Positions 26,797 to 38,505 of a stretch of 64,000 nt of DNA are shown one piece after another. This stretch comes from Hyphomicrobiales bacterium (GTDB lineage Bacteria; Pseudomonadota; Alphaproteobacteria; Rhizobiales; Rhizobiaceae): NCBI GenBank assembly GCA_002709005.1, contig PAPH01000009.1, positions 1-64,000 of the forward strand, given 5' to 3'. Within the stretch, counting starts at the first letter, position 1, and every line of letters starts with the position of its first letter. The position numbers were made by a program, and so were the translations under genes. The notes under the pieces were generated by a model. It had not been told where the DNA came from. It ran no database searches and worked only from the letters and a program-made list of their open reading frames with translations.

Positions 26797-27816
26797 ATGC
26801 TCGACGGTTCACTTTTCGGAGTTATCATCTTGCCGCATACCGCCTGCCCCACCGCTCTATTCGCGATCCTTGCCGCAATCGCCCTGCCCGCCGCCGCGCA
26901 AGCCGGCAACAAGCCCGAACAGCTCGTCCTGGTCTCGTTTGACGGGGCGCATGACAACGCGATGTGGGAACGCAGCCTCAAAATGGCGGAGAAGACCGGC
27001 GCGCATTTCACCTATTTTCTCTCCTGCACTTTCCTGATGAGCAAGGCGGAGCGGAAAAACTACAAGGCGCCAGGGAAATCGGCCGGAGCGTCGAATGTCG
27101 GCTTCGCGCCCGATCATGGCGATGTCGCCGCACGGCTCGCCCATATCTGGACCGCCCACGAGGCCGGGCACGAGATGGGCAGCCACGGCTGTGGCCATTT
27201 CGACGGCGGCTCATGGACGGCATCGCAGTGGTCGGCTGAGTTCGACCAGTTCGACAAGGCGCTGAAAACCGCCTGGACGACGATCGGAGAGCCGGACCGG
27301 GAACCCGAAGGCTGGCAGGAGATGGCAGCCAATTCCATCAAGGGGTTTCGCGCGCCCTATCTCTCGGCGGGCGATGGCCTGTTCACCGCGCTTGCCGAGC
27401 ACGGCTTCACCTATGATGCCAGCACGGTCTCGCGCGGGCCCGCCGCACCGGAGATCGACAAGAAGCCGGCCCGCTTCGCATTGCCCTTGATCCCCGAGGG
27501 CCCGCGCGAACGCCGGGTGATCGCCATGGACTACAATCTCTTCGTCCGCCAGTCGGACGGCGAGGAGACGCCGGAGCGAAAGGCGGAATTCGAGGAACGC
27601 TCGCTGACGGCATTCCGGGCCGCTTTCGAGGAGCAGTATGACGGCAAGCGACTGCCGCTGCAGCTCGGCTTCCACTTCGTGCCGATGAACGGTGGAGCCT
27701 ATTGGGAGGCGCTGGAAACCCTGCTGGCCGACGTCTGCGGCAGGGCCGATGTTGCCTGCGTGACCTATTCGCAGGCGCTGGAGAAGCTGAAGGCCAGCGG
27801 CCGCTCGGCGAGCTGA
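26797..27816 (+). CDS. Secreted polysaccharide deacetylase family protein
   Basis: 339 aa with an N-terminal signal segment (TALFAILAAIALPAAAQAG). The NodB-like domain shows VLVSFDGAHDNAM (metal-binding Asp in the first motif) and AGHEMGSHGCGHFDGG (His-x3-His motif), plus GFRAPYL as the third motif. It probably deacetylates an extracellular or cell-wall polysaccharide; the substrate is unknown. It is divergent from the NnrU gene and ends at a bidirectional terminator facing sbmA. Confidence 0.87.
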   Translation: MLDGSLFGVIILPHTACPTALFAILAAIALPAAAQAGNKPEQLVLVSFDGAHDNAMWERSLKMAEKTGAHFTYFLSCTFLMSKAERKNYKAPGKSAGASNVGFAPDHGDVAARLAHIWTAHEAGHEMGSHGCGHFDGGSWTASQWSAEFDQFDKALKTAWTTIGEPDREPEGWQEMAANSIKGFRAPYLSAGDGLFTALAEHGFTYDASTVSRGPAAPEIDKKPARFALPLIPEGPRERRVIAMDYNLFVRQSDGEETPERKAEFEERSLTAFRAAFEEQYDGKRLPLQLGFHFVPMNGGAYWEALETLLADVCGRADVACVTYSQALEKLKASGRSAS

Positions 27817-27835
27817 GAGCTAGACACCGCGAAGG

Positions 27836-27866
27836 AAAAAAGGCCGGCGAAACCGTCGGCCTTTTT
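27836..27866. terminator. Bidirectional terminator, deacetylase / sbmA
   Basis: AAAAAGGCCGGC/GTCGGCCTTTTT, a 12-bp stem with one G-U pair and a 6-base loop, with an A-run and T-run. It ends both converging genes. Confidence 0.88.
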
Positions 27867-27871
27867 CATTC

Positions 27872-29191
27872 CTATTCCTCGAAGCTCTGCGACCGATCCG
27901 GGCCGCCCTCGCCCGGCGAAGGATCGGCCGGGCGCGGCGTGAGGCCAGCGGCCTGTCGCTCGAGATACTTGCGGTCGATCTCGTCGAGTTCCTCGCCCCG
28001 GAAGACCGCTTCAAAGGCCCGCAGACGTTTGTAGATCGAAAGCAGGTCGACGATCGTCGTCCAGGAATTGATGAGGAACTGGAAGGAGTTCGACACCTGC
28101 CCGAAGGCGGTGAGGATCTGCTGCCAGATGCCGAGCGTGATCTTGCCGGCGACGATGGTCGGCACCAGCAGGATGTCGACATAGATGTTGTCGGCCTGGA
28201 GATAGAAGCCGCGGGCGACGTTGAAATACATGTAGTGGAAATAGAGGCGGAAATAGTTTTTCCGCACATTGTTGAAGAGCTCGTTGACGGTCGGCGGCTG
28301 TGCACGGTCGGGGTCGTCCTCACCGTAGACGAGTTCCTTGCGATAGGCGGCCTCGACGCGCTGGTTGCGGAACTCGAGCCCCGGCAGCTTGATGCCGACC
28401 AAGCTCAGAAGCGCGGTGCCGAAGATCGCCCAGAAGATCAGAGCGACGAAGAGCGCGTGCGGGATCTCGCCGACGATGGGAAGCTCGGTGACGTATTGCG
28501 ACAGCCCCCAGAGCACGGGCAAGAAGGCCACCAGCGTCATGATCGCATCGACGAAGGCCACGCCTAGGCCTTCCATGATCGAGGCGAAGCGCATCGTGTC
28601 TTCCTGGACACGCTGGGAGGCGCCCTCGATGTGACGGACGCGCGGCCAGCGTTCCATGTAGAAATCGTTCATCGCGGTGCGCCAGCGGAACACGTAGTGC
28701 GAGACGAAGAAGCGGGTGATGACGAAGACGCCCATCGAGACGAAAGCGATCTCGGCGAAGAGGAAGGTGAGGCTGTAGAGATCCCAGGCCGTTACCGTGC
28801 CATCACCGGACAAGGCCGTCTGGAAGGTATCGAAAAACGGCCGGCGCCAGTTGTTGATGGCGACCGAAACCTGCACGCCGAAATAGGTGGTGAACAGGAT
28901 GAAGATCGAACCCAGCACCGACCACATCTGCCATTTGTGCGGCGAATAGAAGAACCAGAACGCGGCGAAGGAGAGTGTCCAGACGGCGTAGAAGAGATAG
29001 AACCAGAGGAACTCCGGCGTGTAGAAATAGGCCAGTCCGATGACCGGCTCCTCGCGCTGGACGGGCAGCGGAAAGCCGAGAGCGGCGCCGATACTGTCGC
29101 CGAGGATATACCAGACGAAGATGCCGATTGCGGTCCAGGCAAGAACCGAGGGAAAGAAGACCTTGGGCTTCGGGAAAAAGGATTCGAACAC
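27872..29191 (-). CDS. sbmA: SbmA/BacA-type peptide transporter
   Basis: 439-aa inner-membrane transporter of the SbmA/BacA family, which takes up proline-rich and defensin-like peptides using the proton gradient and, in rhizobia and Brucella, supports chronic host infection. The start [18 protein letters not shown] and the stretches [20 protein letters not shown] and [17 protein letters not shown] are typical. There is no ATP-binding domain, unlike the longer BclA relatives. The start is GTG with GGAAGG upstream. An acidic Pro/Gly tail ends the protein. It stands alone between two terminators. Confidence 0.93.
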   Translation of the reverse strand: MFESFFPKPKVFFPSVLAWTAIGIFVWYILGDSIGAALGFPLPVQREEPVIGLAYFYTPEFLWFYLFYAVWTLSFAAFWFFYSPHKWQMWSVLGSIFILFTTYFGVQVSVAINNWRRPFFDTFQTALSGDGTVTAWDLYSLTFLFAEIAFVSMGVFVITRFFVSHYVFRWRTAMNDFYMERWPRVRHIEGASQRVQEDTMRFASIMEGLGVAFVDAIMTLVAFLPVLWGLSQYVTELPIVGEIPHALFVALIFWAIFGTALLSLVGIKLPGLEFRNQRVEAAYRKELVYGEDDPDRAQPPTVNELFNNVRKNYFRLYFHYMYFNVARGFYLQADNIYVDILLVPTIVAGKITLGIWQQILTAFGQVSNSFQFLINSWTTIVDLLSIYKRLRAFEAVFRGEELDEIDRKYLERQAAGLTPRPADPSPGEGGPDRSQSFEE

Positions 29192-29351
29192 GGGAGATTG
29201 CCTTCCGAGAACTGGATGCAGGCGGGCGCGACACCCTGTCGACCGGGCGATGCTCCGGGCACGGTTGCAATCCTACCTAGGCCAAACTGTGACGCACCGC
29301 AATCAGGCTCACGAATTTGTGCGGCACTGCGAAAGCGGTTGTCCCGGACGT

Positions 29352-29384
29352 AAAAAGGCCCGCCAGGAGGCGGGCCTTCTTTTC
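29352..29384. terminator. Bidirectional-looking terminator after the BCCT gene
   Basis: AAGGCCCGCC-AGGA-GGCGGGCCTT, a perfect 10-bp stem with a tetraloop, preceded by TAAAA and followed by CTTTTCT. On the minus strand it closes the BCCT transporter gene (stop at 29400). Confidence 0.85.
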
Positions 29385-29399
29385 TCAATATTGGCTCGA

Positions 29400-31022
29400 T
29401 CAGAGGTTCTTGGAGAGCTTGCGCTCCTCGCTCATCCCCTTCCACAGCGACCACATCATGACGATCAGAAGGAACGCGAAGGGCACACCCGTGGTCACGG
29501 CTGCCGCCTGCAGGGCGCCGAGGCCTCCACCGATCAACAGGACGATGGCGACCACACCCTCGAAAGTGGCCCAGAAAACGCGCTGGGCGACCGGGGGCTC
29601 CTCGATGCCGCCCGAGGTGATGGTATCGATGACCAGCGAACCGGAGTCCGACGAGGTCACGAAGAAGACCATCACCAGGACGATGCCGATGAAGGAGGCG
29701 ATCTGGGTCATGGGATAGGACCTGAGCATCTCGAAGAGCATGACAGCCTGTTCGGAATTGGCCACCGCCTCATTGCCGTGGTCAATGACCTGATCGATCG
29801 CCGAGCCGCCGAAGGTCGACATCCAGATGATCGACACGACCGTCGGGATGACAAGCACGCAGGTGATGAACTCGCGCACGGTGCGGCCGCGCGAGACGCG
29901 GGCGATGAACATGCCCACGAACGGCGACCAGGAGATCCACCAGGCCCAGTAGAAAGCCGTCCAGCCCTGCATGAAGTTTGTGTCCGTCCGTCCGAAAGGA
30001 TTGGACAGCGGCAGGATCTTGGTTGCGTAGGCCACGGTGTTTTCCCACAGGCCGGTCATGATGACGAGCGTGGGGCCGAAGACGAAGATGAAGACCAGCA
30101 GCAACAGCGCCAACACCATGTTGATCTCCGAGAGGCGCTTGACGCCCGCATCGAGACCCGCGACCACCGAGGCGAGCGCGATCGAGGTGATGAACAGGAT
30201 GAGGATGATCTTCGCCGTCTCGCTGACCGGGATTCCGAAGAGGAAGTTCAGGCCCGCGAGTGCCTGTTCCGCGCCGAAACCCAGCGATGTCGCCAGACCG
30301 AAAAGGGTGGCGAACACCGCCAGCGTATCGATGACGTGACCGGGCCAGCCCCAGATGCGCTCTCCGAGCAGCGGATAGAAGGCCGAACGGAGCGTGAGTG
30401 GCAGGCCGCGATTGTAGCTGAAGAAGGCGAGCGCCAGCGCAACGACCGCGTAGATCGCCCAGGGGTGCGCGCCCCAATGGAATATGGTCGCGGCCATGGC
30501 GTTGAGACGCGCATCGTGCGGCGCATCGGCAGCGCCGGCGAGCGGCGCCCAGTCGGTACGCACGCCGTTTTCCATGACGATGCCGCCAATTGACGAATTG
30601 TAATGCGACAGCGGCTCGGAGACACCGAAGAACATCAGGCCGATGCCCATGCCGGCGGCAAACAGCATGGAGAACCACCCCATATACCCGTAGTCGGGCC
30701 GGGCGTCGGCGCCGCCAAGGCGGATCGAGCCCATCGGCGTGAAGATCAGCACCAGCGAGAAGACAACGAAGAGATTGCCAGCGATCAGCAGCGGCCAGTC
30801 GAACGTGTTGGTCATGGCCGGCCGCAGCCAATTGAAGAAATCCGCGGCTGATTCGCCGAACAGGAGCGTCAGAATGACGAAGCCGACGATGACGACGGCG
30901 GAAACGAAAAAGACGGGATTGTGAACGTCGAGACCGAGGATCTGGACGTTGTCCTGCCCTGCCTCGAAATCGGTATCGATCAGCAGGTTGGGATGTTGTT
31001 CTGAGTGTGATTCGTCGGACAT
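29400..31022 (-). CDS. BCCT family betaine/choline transporter
   Basis: 540-aa secondary transporter with about 12 membrane helices. The family signature is present: TAFYWAWWISWSPFVGMF, followed by IARVSRGRTVREF. GMGIGLMFFGVSEPL near residue 110 is the glycine-rich helix 3 region. Such proteins import glycine betaine, choline or related compounds as osmoprotectants, driven by Na+ or H+. The exact substrate cannot be read. ATG 31022 has AGGGGG upstream. No bet genes lie nearby. Confidence 0.93.
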   Translation of the reverse strand: MSDESHSEQHPNLLIDTDFEAGQDNVQILGLDVHNPVFFVSAVVIVGFVILTLLFGESAADFFNWLRPAMTNTFDWPLLIAGNLFVVFSLVLIFTPMGSIRLGGADARPDYGYMGWFSMLFAAGMGIGLMFFGVSEPLSHYNSSIGGIVMENGVRTDWAPLAGAADAPHDARLNAMAATIFHWGAHPWAIYAVVALALAFFSYNRGLPLTLRSAFYPLLGERIWGWPGHVIDTLAVFATLFGLATSLGFGAEQALAGLNFLFGIPVSETAKIILILFITSIALASVVAGLDAGVKRLSEINMVLALLLLVFIFVFGPTLVIMTGLWENTVAYATKILPLSNPFGRTDTNFMQGWTAFYWAWWISWSPFVGMFIARVSRGRTVREFITCVLVIPTVVSIIWMSTFGGSAIDQVIDHGNEAVANSEQAVMLFEMLRSYPMTQIASFIGIVLVMVFFVTSSDSGSLVIDTITSGGIEEPPVAQRVFWATFEGVVAIVLLIGGGLGALQAAAVTTGVPFAFLLIVMMWSLWKGMSEERKLSKNL

Positions 31023-31333
31023 GGAGCCCCCTGTTAATGTTGGCCCACCCAACCGGCACCCGAATGATCCGATGTTCCGGTCCATTCCAGCGCTGCCGGG
31101 CGATCGACACCCTGGCACGCGCCAATTCCCTCATAATTCAAGCCGGCATTCTGGTCCCCGAATTGCCGACGATCGATCAGGCGGTGCGAAAGAGTGTCTG
31201 CGACGAACTAGCACAGGTATGGGCAGATTACGACATGAACCCACCCCAGAAACGACACATTGTCGCCACAATTAGAACCGGAGGTGGAGGTGAGAGTGAA
31301 GCACCACCATGTGGTGCTCGACAGCCGTCCAAT
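31023..31333. other. 311-bp intergenic region between BCCT and MFS genes
   Basis: Presumably holds the BCCT promoter and the MFS transcript end. A perfect 8-bp hairpin AGCACCAC-CAT-GTGGTGCT (31300-31318) lies 16 bp past the MFS stop but has no U-run. A plus-strand open frame over 31100-31260 has protein-like composition but no good start and merges with the antisense of the MFS gene, so I do not call it. Confidence 0.5.
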
Positions 31334-32524
31334 TTATCCGCGGCGGAGCGGCACGACCAGCGCCGCGGCGAGCACGAGCGCGAGGACGGCAGAAAGGCTG
31401 CCGAGCACATAGTTTCCGGTCAGATGCGCGAGGTTTCCCGCGACCAGCGGGCCGACGATCTGACCAACGCCGAAGGCGGCCGTCATCATCGCGAAAGCCC
31501 GCCGCGGACTGCTCTCGGCATATTTCCGTCCGACCTGCAGGCCGAAGGCGGTGATCATGACGAAAGTCAGGCCCAGGAGCGCACCGCCGACCATCGGACC
31601 GAAAGGCAGGGGCAGGAGAACGCTCGCCGCCACGCCGGCGGCCTCGACCAGGCAGCCTGTGATGAAAGTGGCGATCAGGCCGAAGCGTCGGGCAAAGAGG
31701 CCCCACAGTGCAACCGACGGCGCGGCCGCGATCCCCGTCACCAGCCAGGCCAGCGCCTCGGTGTTCGAGGAGCCCCCCGCCTCGCGGACGATGGCGATGA
31801 GAAAGGTCGCGGTGACGATGTAGCCGAAGCCGAAGAGACCGTAGGCGACCGTCAGCAGAACGAGCGGCCTGGTCCAGACGAGCGGCGGTTCCTTTTGCGC
31901 CGGCCCGGTTCGCGAAACGTTTCCGGGCAGGACAAACGCGGCAAACGCCAGCCCGACCAAAGCGGCGAGACCTCCGGCAATCCAGGCCGCCCGCCAGTCG
32001 CCGCCCCACATCATCACAGCCGCAAACAGAATAGCGGAGATCGATATGCCTGTCCCGACGCCCCCGAAATGGAACGACTGGACGGCAGTCCGCCCCCGCG
32101 CCAGTCCGTAAGACAACACGAGCGAGGACGCAAAGATCATCACGAAGGCGCTGGCGATGCCGGCGAAAAACCGGATGGCGGAAAAAAGCACGATGTCTGT
32201 CGTCAGGCTCATGGCGATGAGCAGGAGCGAAGTGGCGAGCAGTCCGGAGAGCGCGACGCGACGCTCGATGCCCTCGGCCCAGCCATAGGCGGCGAGCACC
32301 GCGCCGAGCAGGTAGCCGAGATAGTTGGCGGAGGCGATATAGCCTGCTTCCGCCGGCCCCATCGGCACACCGCTCATCATCGCCGGCAGGATGGGCGTGA
32401 AGTAGAAACGGCCGAGCCCCATGGCAACGGCCATGGCGACGGCTCCGGCGAGCCCCGTCACGACGACATCGCGTCTTGAGGTCGACTGGGGGGGCGTGGA
32501 TGCAGGGGAAGTATCGGCAGGCAT
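31334..32524 (-). CDS. YbfB/YjiJ family MFS transporter
   Basis: 396-aa major facilitator with 12 predicted helices. The pattern AVAMGLGRFYFTPILPAMM in helix 1 and ASANYLGYLLGAVLAAYG in helix 2 is that of the YbfB/YjiJ group (DUF1228-like). Substrate unknown. ATG 32524 has AGGAAAGGGAA upstream. It is divergent from bdhA across 198 bp. Confidence 0.87.
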   Translation of the reverse strand: MPADTSPASTPPQSTSRRDVVVTGLAGAVAMAVAMGLGRFYFTPILPAMMSGVPMGPAEAGYIASANYLGYLLGAVLAAYGWAEGIERRVALSGLLATSLLLIAMSLTTDIVLFSAIRFFAGIASAFVMIFASSLVLSYGLARGRTAVQSFHFGGVGTGISISAILFAAVMMWGGDWRAAWIAGGLAALVGLAFAAFVLPGNVSRTGPAQKEPPLVWTRPLVLLTVAYGLFGFGYIVTATFLIAIVREAGGSSNTEALAWLVTGIAAAPSVALWGLFARRFGLIATFITGCLVEAAGVAASVLLPLPFGPMVGGALLGLTFVMITAFGLQVGRKYAESSPRRAFAMMTAAFGVGQIVGPLVAGNLAHLTGNYVLGSLSAVLALVLAAALVVPLRRG

Positions 32525-32722
32525 TGCTTCCCTTTCCTCCCCTGCGGCTTCGATGACAAGTGAGAAAATTTGATCTGTCGCATTACGGCATCGAAAAGGA
32601 CGAGGCGGCAACATGTCCTAAATTTAATGCTCCCGGGGCAATCGCGGCGGTTGGCGGCTTCCAAAACATGCCTATTTGCAGCTAACAGATGATTGTGCAT
32701 CGCAGCACGAAAGGAGATTGTC

Positions 32723-33496
32723 ATGAAAACCGCATTGATCACCGGATCCACCAGCGGCATCGGCTACGGCATCGCCGAGGGCTTCGCCAGGAACGGATAC
32801 AACGTCGTCATCAACGGGCTGGGTGACCTCGACAAGATCGAGGAGGAGCGCAGGAAGCTCGACAAGCTCGGCGACGGCGAGGTGATCTATGATCCGGCCA
32901 ACATGCTTAACCCCGAGGAAATCGCGGCGATGGTCGCCAATGCCGAAAAGAAGTTCGGCTCGCTCGACGTCGTCGTTCCCAATGCCGGCATCCAGCATGT
33001 CGAGAAAATCGAGGATTTCCCAGTCGACAAATGGAACGCGATCATCGGCATCAACATGTCGTCGATCTTCCACGTGATCCGCGCGAGCTTCGGCGGCATG
33101 AAGGCGCGCAAGCATGGCCGCATCATCGCCATTGCATCGGCGCACGCGCTCGTCGCCTCCCCGTTCAAGAGCGCCTATGTGACGGCGAAGCACGGCGTCA
33201 TGGGACTGATCAAGACCGTGGCGCTGGAAGGTGCCGAGTTCGGCGTGACGGCAAACGCCATCTGCCCGGGCTATGTGGAAACGCCGCTGGTCAAGGGCCA
33301 GATCGCCGATACCGCCAAGGCGCGCAACATGAGCGAGGAAGACGTGGTGCAGAAGGTTATACTCGAAGCCCAGCCGACCAAGCAGTTCGTGCAGGTCGAC
33401 CAGATCGCCGCGCTGGCGCTGTTTCTGGCGAGCGACCAGGCGGCGCAGATCACCGGGAGCGCGCAATCGATGGACGGCGGCTGGGTGGCCCACTGA
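32723..33496 (+). CDS. bdhA: 3-hydroxybutyrate dehydrogenase
   Basis: NAD-dependent SDR enzyme, 257 aa, oxidising D-3-hydroxybutyrate to acetoacetate in polyhydroxybutyrate breakdown. The Rossmann motif is TGSTSGIG. IIAIASAHALVASPFKSAYV carries the catalytic Ser and Tyr, with YVTAK as the Tyr/Lys motif. The HALVASPFKSAY stretch is diagnostic for this enzyme. AAGGAG lies 6 bp before ATG. The stop overlaps the patatin start (TGATG), so the two are coupled. A GTGC-N6-GCAC repeat at 32695-32708 sits just before the binding site. Confidence 0.94.
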   Translation: MKTALITGSTSGIGYGIAEGFARNGYNVVINGLGDLDKIEEERRKLDKLGDGEVIYDPANMLNPEEIAAMVANAEKKFGSLDVVVPNAGIQHVEKIEDFPVDKWNAIIGINMSSIFHVIRASFGGMKARKHGRIIAIASAHALVASPFKSAYVTAKHGVMGLIKTVALEGAEFGVTANAICPGYVETPLVKGQIADTAKARNMSEEDVVQKVILEAQPTKQFVQVDQIAALALFLASDQAAQITGSAQSMDGGWVAH

Positions 33497-34578
33497 TGGC
33501 CGATATCAAGCAAATGAACCTGGCGCTTCAGGGCGGCGGCGCGCACGGCGCCTTCACCTGGGGCGTGCTCGACCGGCTTCTGGACGAAAAGAACGTCGAG
33601 ATCGAGGGCATATCCGGAACCAGCGCCGGGGCTGTGAACGCCACCCTTCTGGCCCACGGCCTGATGGCGGACGGGCGCCGCGGCGCGCAGAAGTCGCTGG
33701 CCGAATTCTGGGAAAAAACAAGCCGCGCCGGATCGGTCTGGTCCCCGCTGCCGACCTTGCCGAAATCGCTCATTCCAGGTGGCGAGATGATTGCCGCCGC
33801 CACCTACACGATATTCGACACGCTCACCCGGACCTTCTCGCCTTATGAATTCAATCCGTTCAACATCAACCCGTTGCGCGACCTCATGGCCGACTGCGTG
33901 GATTTTGACGCGCTGCGAAGCCATGAGGCAATCAAGCTTTTCCTCAGCGCCACCAACGTGCGCACCGGCAGGGTGAAGGTGTTCGATTCACGCGAGGTCA
34001 GCCTCGACGTGGTGATGGCCTCCGCCTGCCTGCCCTTCATCTACAAGGCGGTGGAGATCGAGGGCGAGCATTACTGGGACGGCGGCTATATGGGCAACCC
34101 CGCGCTGTTTCCCTTCTTCTACGTCTGCAAAAGCCGCGACGTGCTGATCGTGCACATCAATCCGATGGAACGCGACGAGGTGCCGATGAGCGCGCCGGAG
34201 ATCATGAACCGGATCAACGAGATCTCCTTCAACGGCTCACTGATTGCGGAACTGCGCGCGATCAATTTCGTCAGCAGGCTGCTCGACGAAGGATGGCTCA
34301 AGGACGAGTACAAGGACCGGCTCAAGCGGATTCTTGTCCACTCGATCCGGTCGGACGACAGCCTCGAAGATCTTTCCGTGGCTTCGAAATTCGACGTCGA
34401 TTGGCCGTTCCTGACGGATTTGAGGGACCGCGGCCAGCTTGCCGCGGAGAACTGGCTTTCGGAAAACTACAAACATGTGGGCAAGAAATCGACGGTGGAT
34501 CTGGCCACCAACTATCTCCGCTCGGCGGACCCGAAAGGCGAGCGGCACGAGGTGACGGGCAAGGAAGCGGCGGAGTAA
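33496..34578 (+). CDS. Patatin-like phospholipase family protein
   Basis: 360-aa acyl hydrolase with the patatin Ser-Asp dyad: oxyanion loop LQGGGAHGAFTWGVL, nucleophile Ser43 in GISGTSAG and Asp195 in YWDGGYMGN. It lacks a signal peptide, so it is probably cytoplasmic. Translational coupling to bdhA suggests a role at PHB granules or in lipid turnover tied to hydroxybutyrate use; this is inferred from position. A hairpin follows 10 bp past the stop. Confidence 0.9.
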   Translation: MADIKQMNLALQGGGAHGAFTWGVLDRLLDEKNVEIEGISGTSAGAVNATLLAHGLMADGRRGAQKSLAEFWEKTSRAGSVWSPLPTLPKSLIPGGEMIAAATYTIFDTLTRTFSPYEFNPFNINPLRDLMADCVDFDALRSHEAIKLFLSATNVRTGRVKVFDSREVSLDVVMASACLPFIYKAVEIEGEHYWDGGYMGNPALFPFFYVCKSRDVLIVHINPMERDEVPMSAPEIMNRINEISFNGSLIAELRAINFVSRLLDEGWLKDEYKDRLKRILVHSIRSDDSLEDLSVASKFDVDWPFLTDLRDRGQLAAENWLSENYKHVGKKSTVDLATNYLRSADPKGERHEVTGKEAAE

Positions 34579-34588
34579 ATTGAGATGG

Positions 34589-34608
34589 AAAGCCGTTCGT
34601 TCGGCTTT
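34589..34608 (+). terminator. Terminator-like hairpin after patatin gene
   Basis: AAAGCCG-TTCGTT-CGGCTTT, a 7-bp stem followed by a moderately AT-rich run (GCATATTTACTTT). It separates the bdhA-patatin unit from xdhABC. Confidence 0.6.
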
Positions 34609-34646
34609 GCATATTTACTTTCGCAATCGCAGGAGACGCGCTAGGT

Positions 34647-34669
34647 TTGACCAAATATAAAAATTTTGG
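34647..34669 (+). promoter_or_regulatory. AT-rich promoter/operator region before xdhA
   Basis: TTGACC overlaps an imperfect palindrome CCAAA-(9)-TTTGG (34651-34669) immediately before the xdhA start. The AT content stands out against the GC-rich surroundings. It could be a binding site for a regulator of purine use. No -10 at the right distance is clear, so I call only a candidate operator. Confidence 0.4.
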
Positions 34670-34675
34670 GGCCCT

Positions 34676-36165
<1,490 letters not shown>

Positions 36166-36169
<4 letters not shown>

Positions 36170-38505
36170 ACCACCCCTTCAAGCCAGACCTCGAGGCCCG
36201 GACGGTCAAGGGCGGCGCGCATGTCGCCCGGCCGCACGATTCGGCGATCAAGCACGTCACCGGCAAGGCGGTCTATATCGACGACATGCCGGAACCAACC
36301 GGCACGCTGCACGCCTATCTGGGGCTGAGCGCGCGCGCCCACGCCAAAATCCTGTCGATGGACCTGACAAGGGTGGCGGCCGCGCCAGGCGTCAAGCTGG
36401 TTCTCACCGCTGCCGACATTCCCGGCGTCAACGACATCTCGCCCGCCGGGCTCGACGATGAGCCGGTGCTTGCCGAGAACGAGGTGAAATTCTACGGCCA
36501 GCCGGTCTTTTGCGTGGTGGCGGAGACGCGCAACGCCGCGCGCAAGGCCGCGCAACTGGCGGAGATCGCGTATGACGACCTGCCCTACGCCACCGACGTC
36601 GTGGAAGCGATGGAAGCGGGCCACGGCCATGTCTGCGCGCCGCTGACGCTGAAGCGCGGCGACGTGGAGGCCGGCCTCGCCAAGGCGGCGAACCGGCTCA
36701 AGGGCGAGATGCGGGTCGGCGGCCAGGACCATTTCTATCTCGAGGGCCATATCTCGATGGCCATTCCCGGTGAGGACGACGAGGTGACCGTCTGGGCATC
36801 GACCCAGCATCCGAGCGAAATCCAGCACATGGTCGGCCATGCGCTCGGCGTGCCGTCTCATTCGGTCAACGTGCAGGTGCGCCGCATGGGCGGTGGCTTC
36901 GGCGGCAAGGAGACGCAGGGCAACCAGTTCGCCGCGTTGGCGGCGATCGCGGCAAAGAGATTGAACGTGCCGGTGAAGATCCGCCCGGACCGGGACGACG
37001 ACATGTCGATCACCGGAAAGCGGCACGATTTCCATATCGGCTACGACGTCGGCTATGACGACGAGGGCCGCATTCTCGCCTTCGACGGCACGTTTGCGGC
37101 GCGCTGCGGCTATTCCTCCGATCTTTCGGGACCGGTGACCGACCGGGCGCTCTTTCACGCCGACAACTGCTATTTCTACGAGGATGTGCGGCTTCAATCG
37201 CGGCCGATGATGACCAATACCGTGTCCAACACCGCCTTTCGCGGTTTTGGCGGCCCGCAGGGGCTGATCGCGGCGGAACGCATCGTCGAGGAAATCGCCT
37301 ACAAGCTCGGCCGCGATCCGCTGGAGATCCGCAAGGCCAACTTCTACGGCGGCGACGGCCGCAACCTGACGCCCTACCACCAGACAGTCGAAGACAACAT
37401 CATCGGCCGCATTGTCGATGAACTCGAGGAGAGTTCCGACTATCAGGCCCGGCGACAGGCCATCGTCGAATTCAACGCGAACAGCCCTGTGATCCGCAAG
37501 GGGATCGCGCTCACCCCGGTGAAGTTCGGCATCTCGTTCACCGCCACCTGGTACAATCAGGCGGGCGCGCTGGTGCATGTCTACCGAGACGGCTCGCTGC
37601 ATCTCAATCACGGCGGAACCGAGATGGGACAAGGGCTCAACACAAAGGTCGCGCAGGCGCTCGCCGAGGAATTCCAGGTGGATTTCTCGATGATCAAGAT
37701 CACCGCGACCAACACCGGCAAGGTGCCCAACACATCGGCCACGGCGGCTTCCTCGGGAACCGACCTCAACGCCATGGCCGCAGTCGATGCGGCGCGGCAG
37801 ATCAAGGACCGGCTGATCGACTTCGCGGCCGACAAATATTCGGTGCCGAAGGAAACGGTGGTGTTCGAGCCCAACCGGGTGCGGGTGGGCAACCAGGTCT
37901 TCTCCTTCGGCGACTTCGTCGACCAGGCCTATATGGGCCGGGTGCAGTTGTCGGCGGCGGGCTTCTACAAGACGCCCAAGATCCACTGGGACCGGTCGAC
38001 CGGCAAGGGCCGGCCTTTCTACTATTACGCCTATGGCGCCGCCGTCTCCGAAGTGTCCGTCGACACGTTGACGGGCGAGTATCAGGTCGACCGCGTCGAC
38101 GTTCTTCACGACGTCGGCAAATCCCTCAATCCGGCCATCGACAAGGGTCAGGTCGAGGGCGCCTTCATCCAGGGCATGGGCTGGCTGACGACCGAGGAAC
38201 TGTGGTGGGACGACAAGGGACGGCTTCGTACGCACGCCCCGTCGACCTACAAGATCCCGCTCGCATCCGACCGGCCGCGCATCTTCAACGTCAAGCTCGC
38301 CGACTGGTCGGAAAACCGCGAGATGACGATCCGCCGCTCAAAGGCGGTGGGTGAACCGCCCTTCATGCTGCCCGTCTCGGTGCTCGAAGCGATCTCGATG
38401 GCAGTAGCCTCGATCGACGATTACCGGAACTGCCCGCGCCTCGACGCGCCGGCCACGCCCGAACGGGTGCTGATGGCCGTCGAGAGGCTCAAAGCCGGCG
38501 CATGA
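36166..38505 (+). CDS. xdhB: Xanthine dehydrogenase molybdopterin-binding subunit
   Basis: 779-aa catalytic subunit that hydroxylates hypoxanthine and xanthine to urate at the Mo cofactor. Typical stretches include RRMGGGFGGKETQGNQFAAL, TAFRGFGGPQG and the late KAVGEPPFMLPVSVLEA, where the catalytic Glu is expected. The start at 36166 is fixed by the ATGA overlap with xdhA. Its stop overlaps xdhC in the same way, so all three are coupled. Confidence 0.96.

Noticed and set aside
31040-31275. Plus-strand frame with protein-like composition between BCCT and MFS genes
   Set aside because: No proper start or stop; it runs straight into the antisense of the MFS gene. It could be a relic, but I cannot support it.
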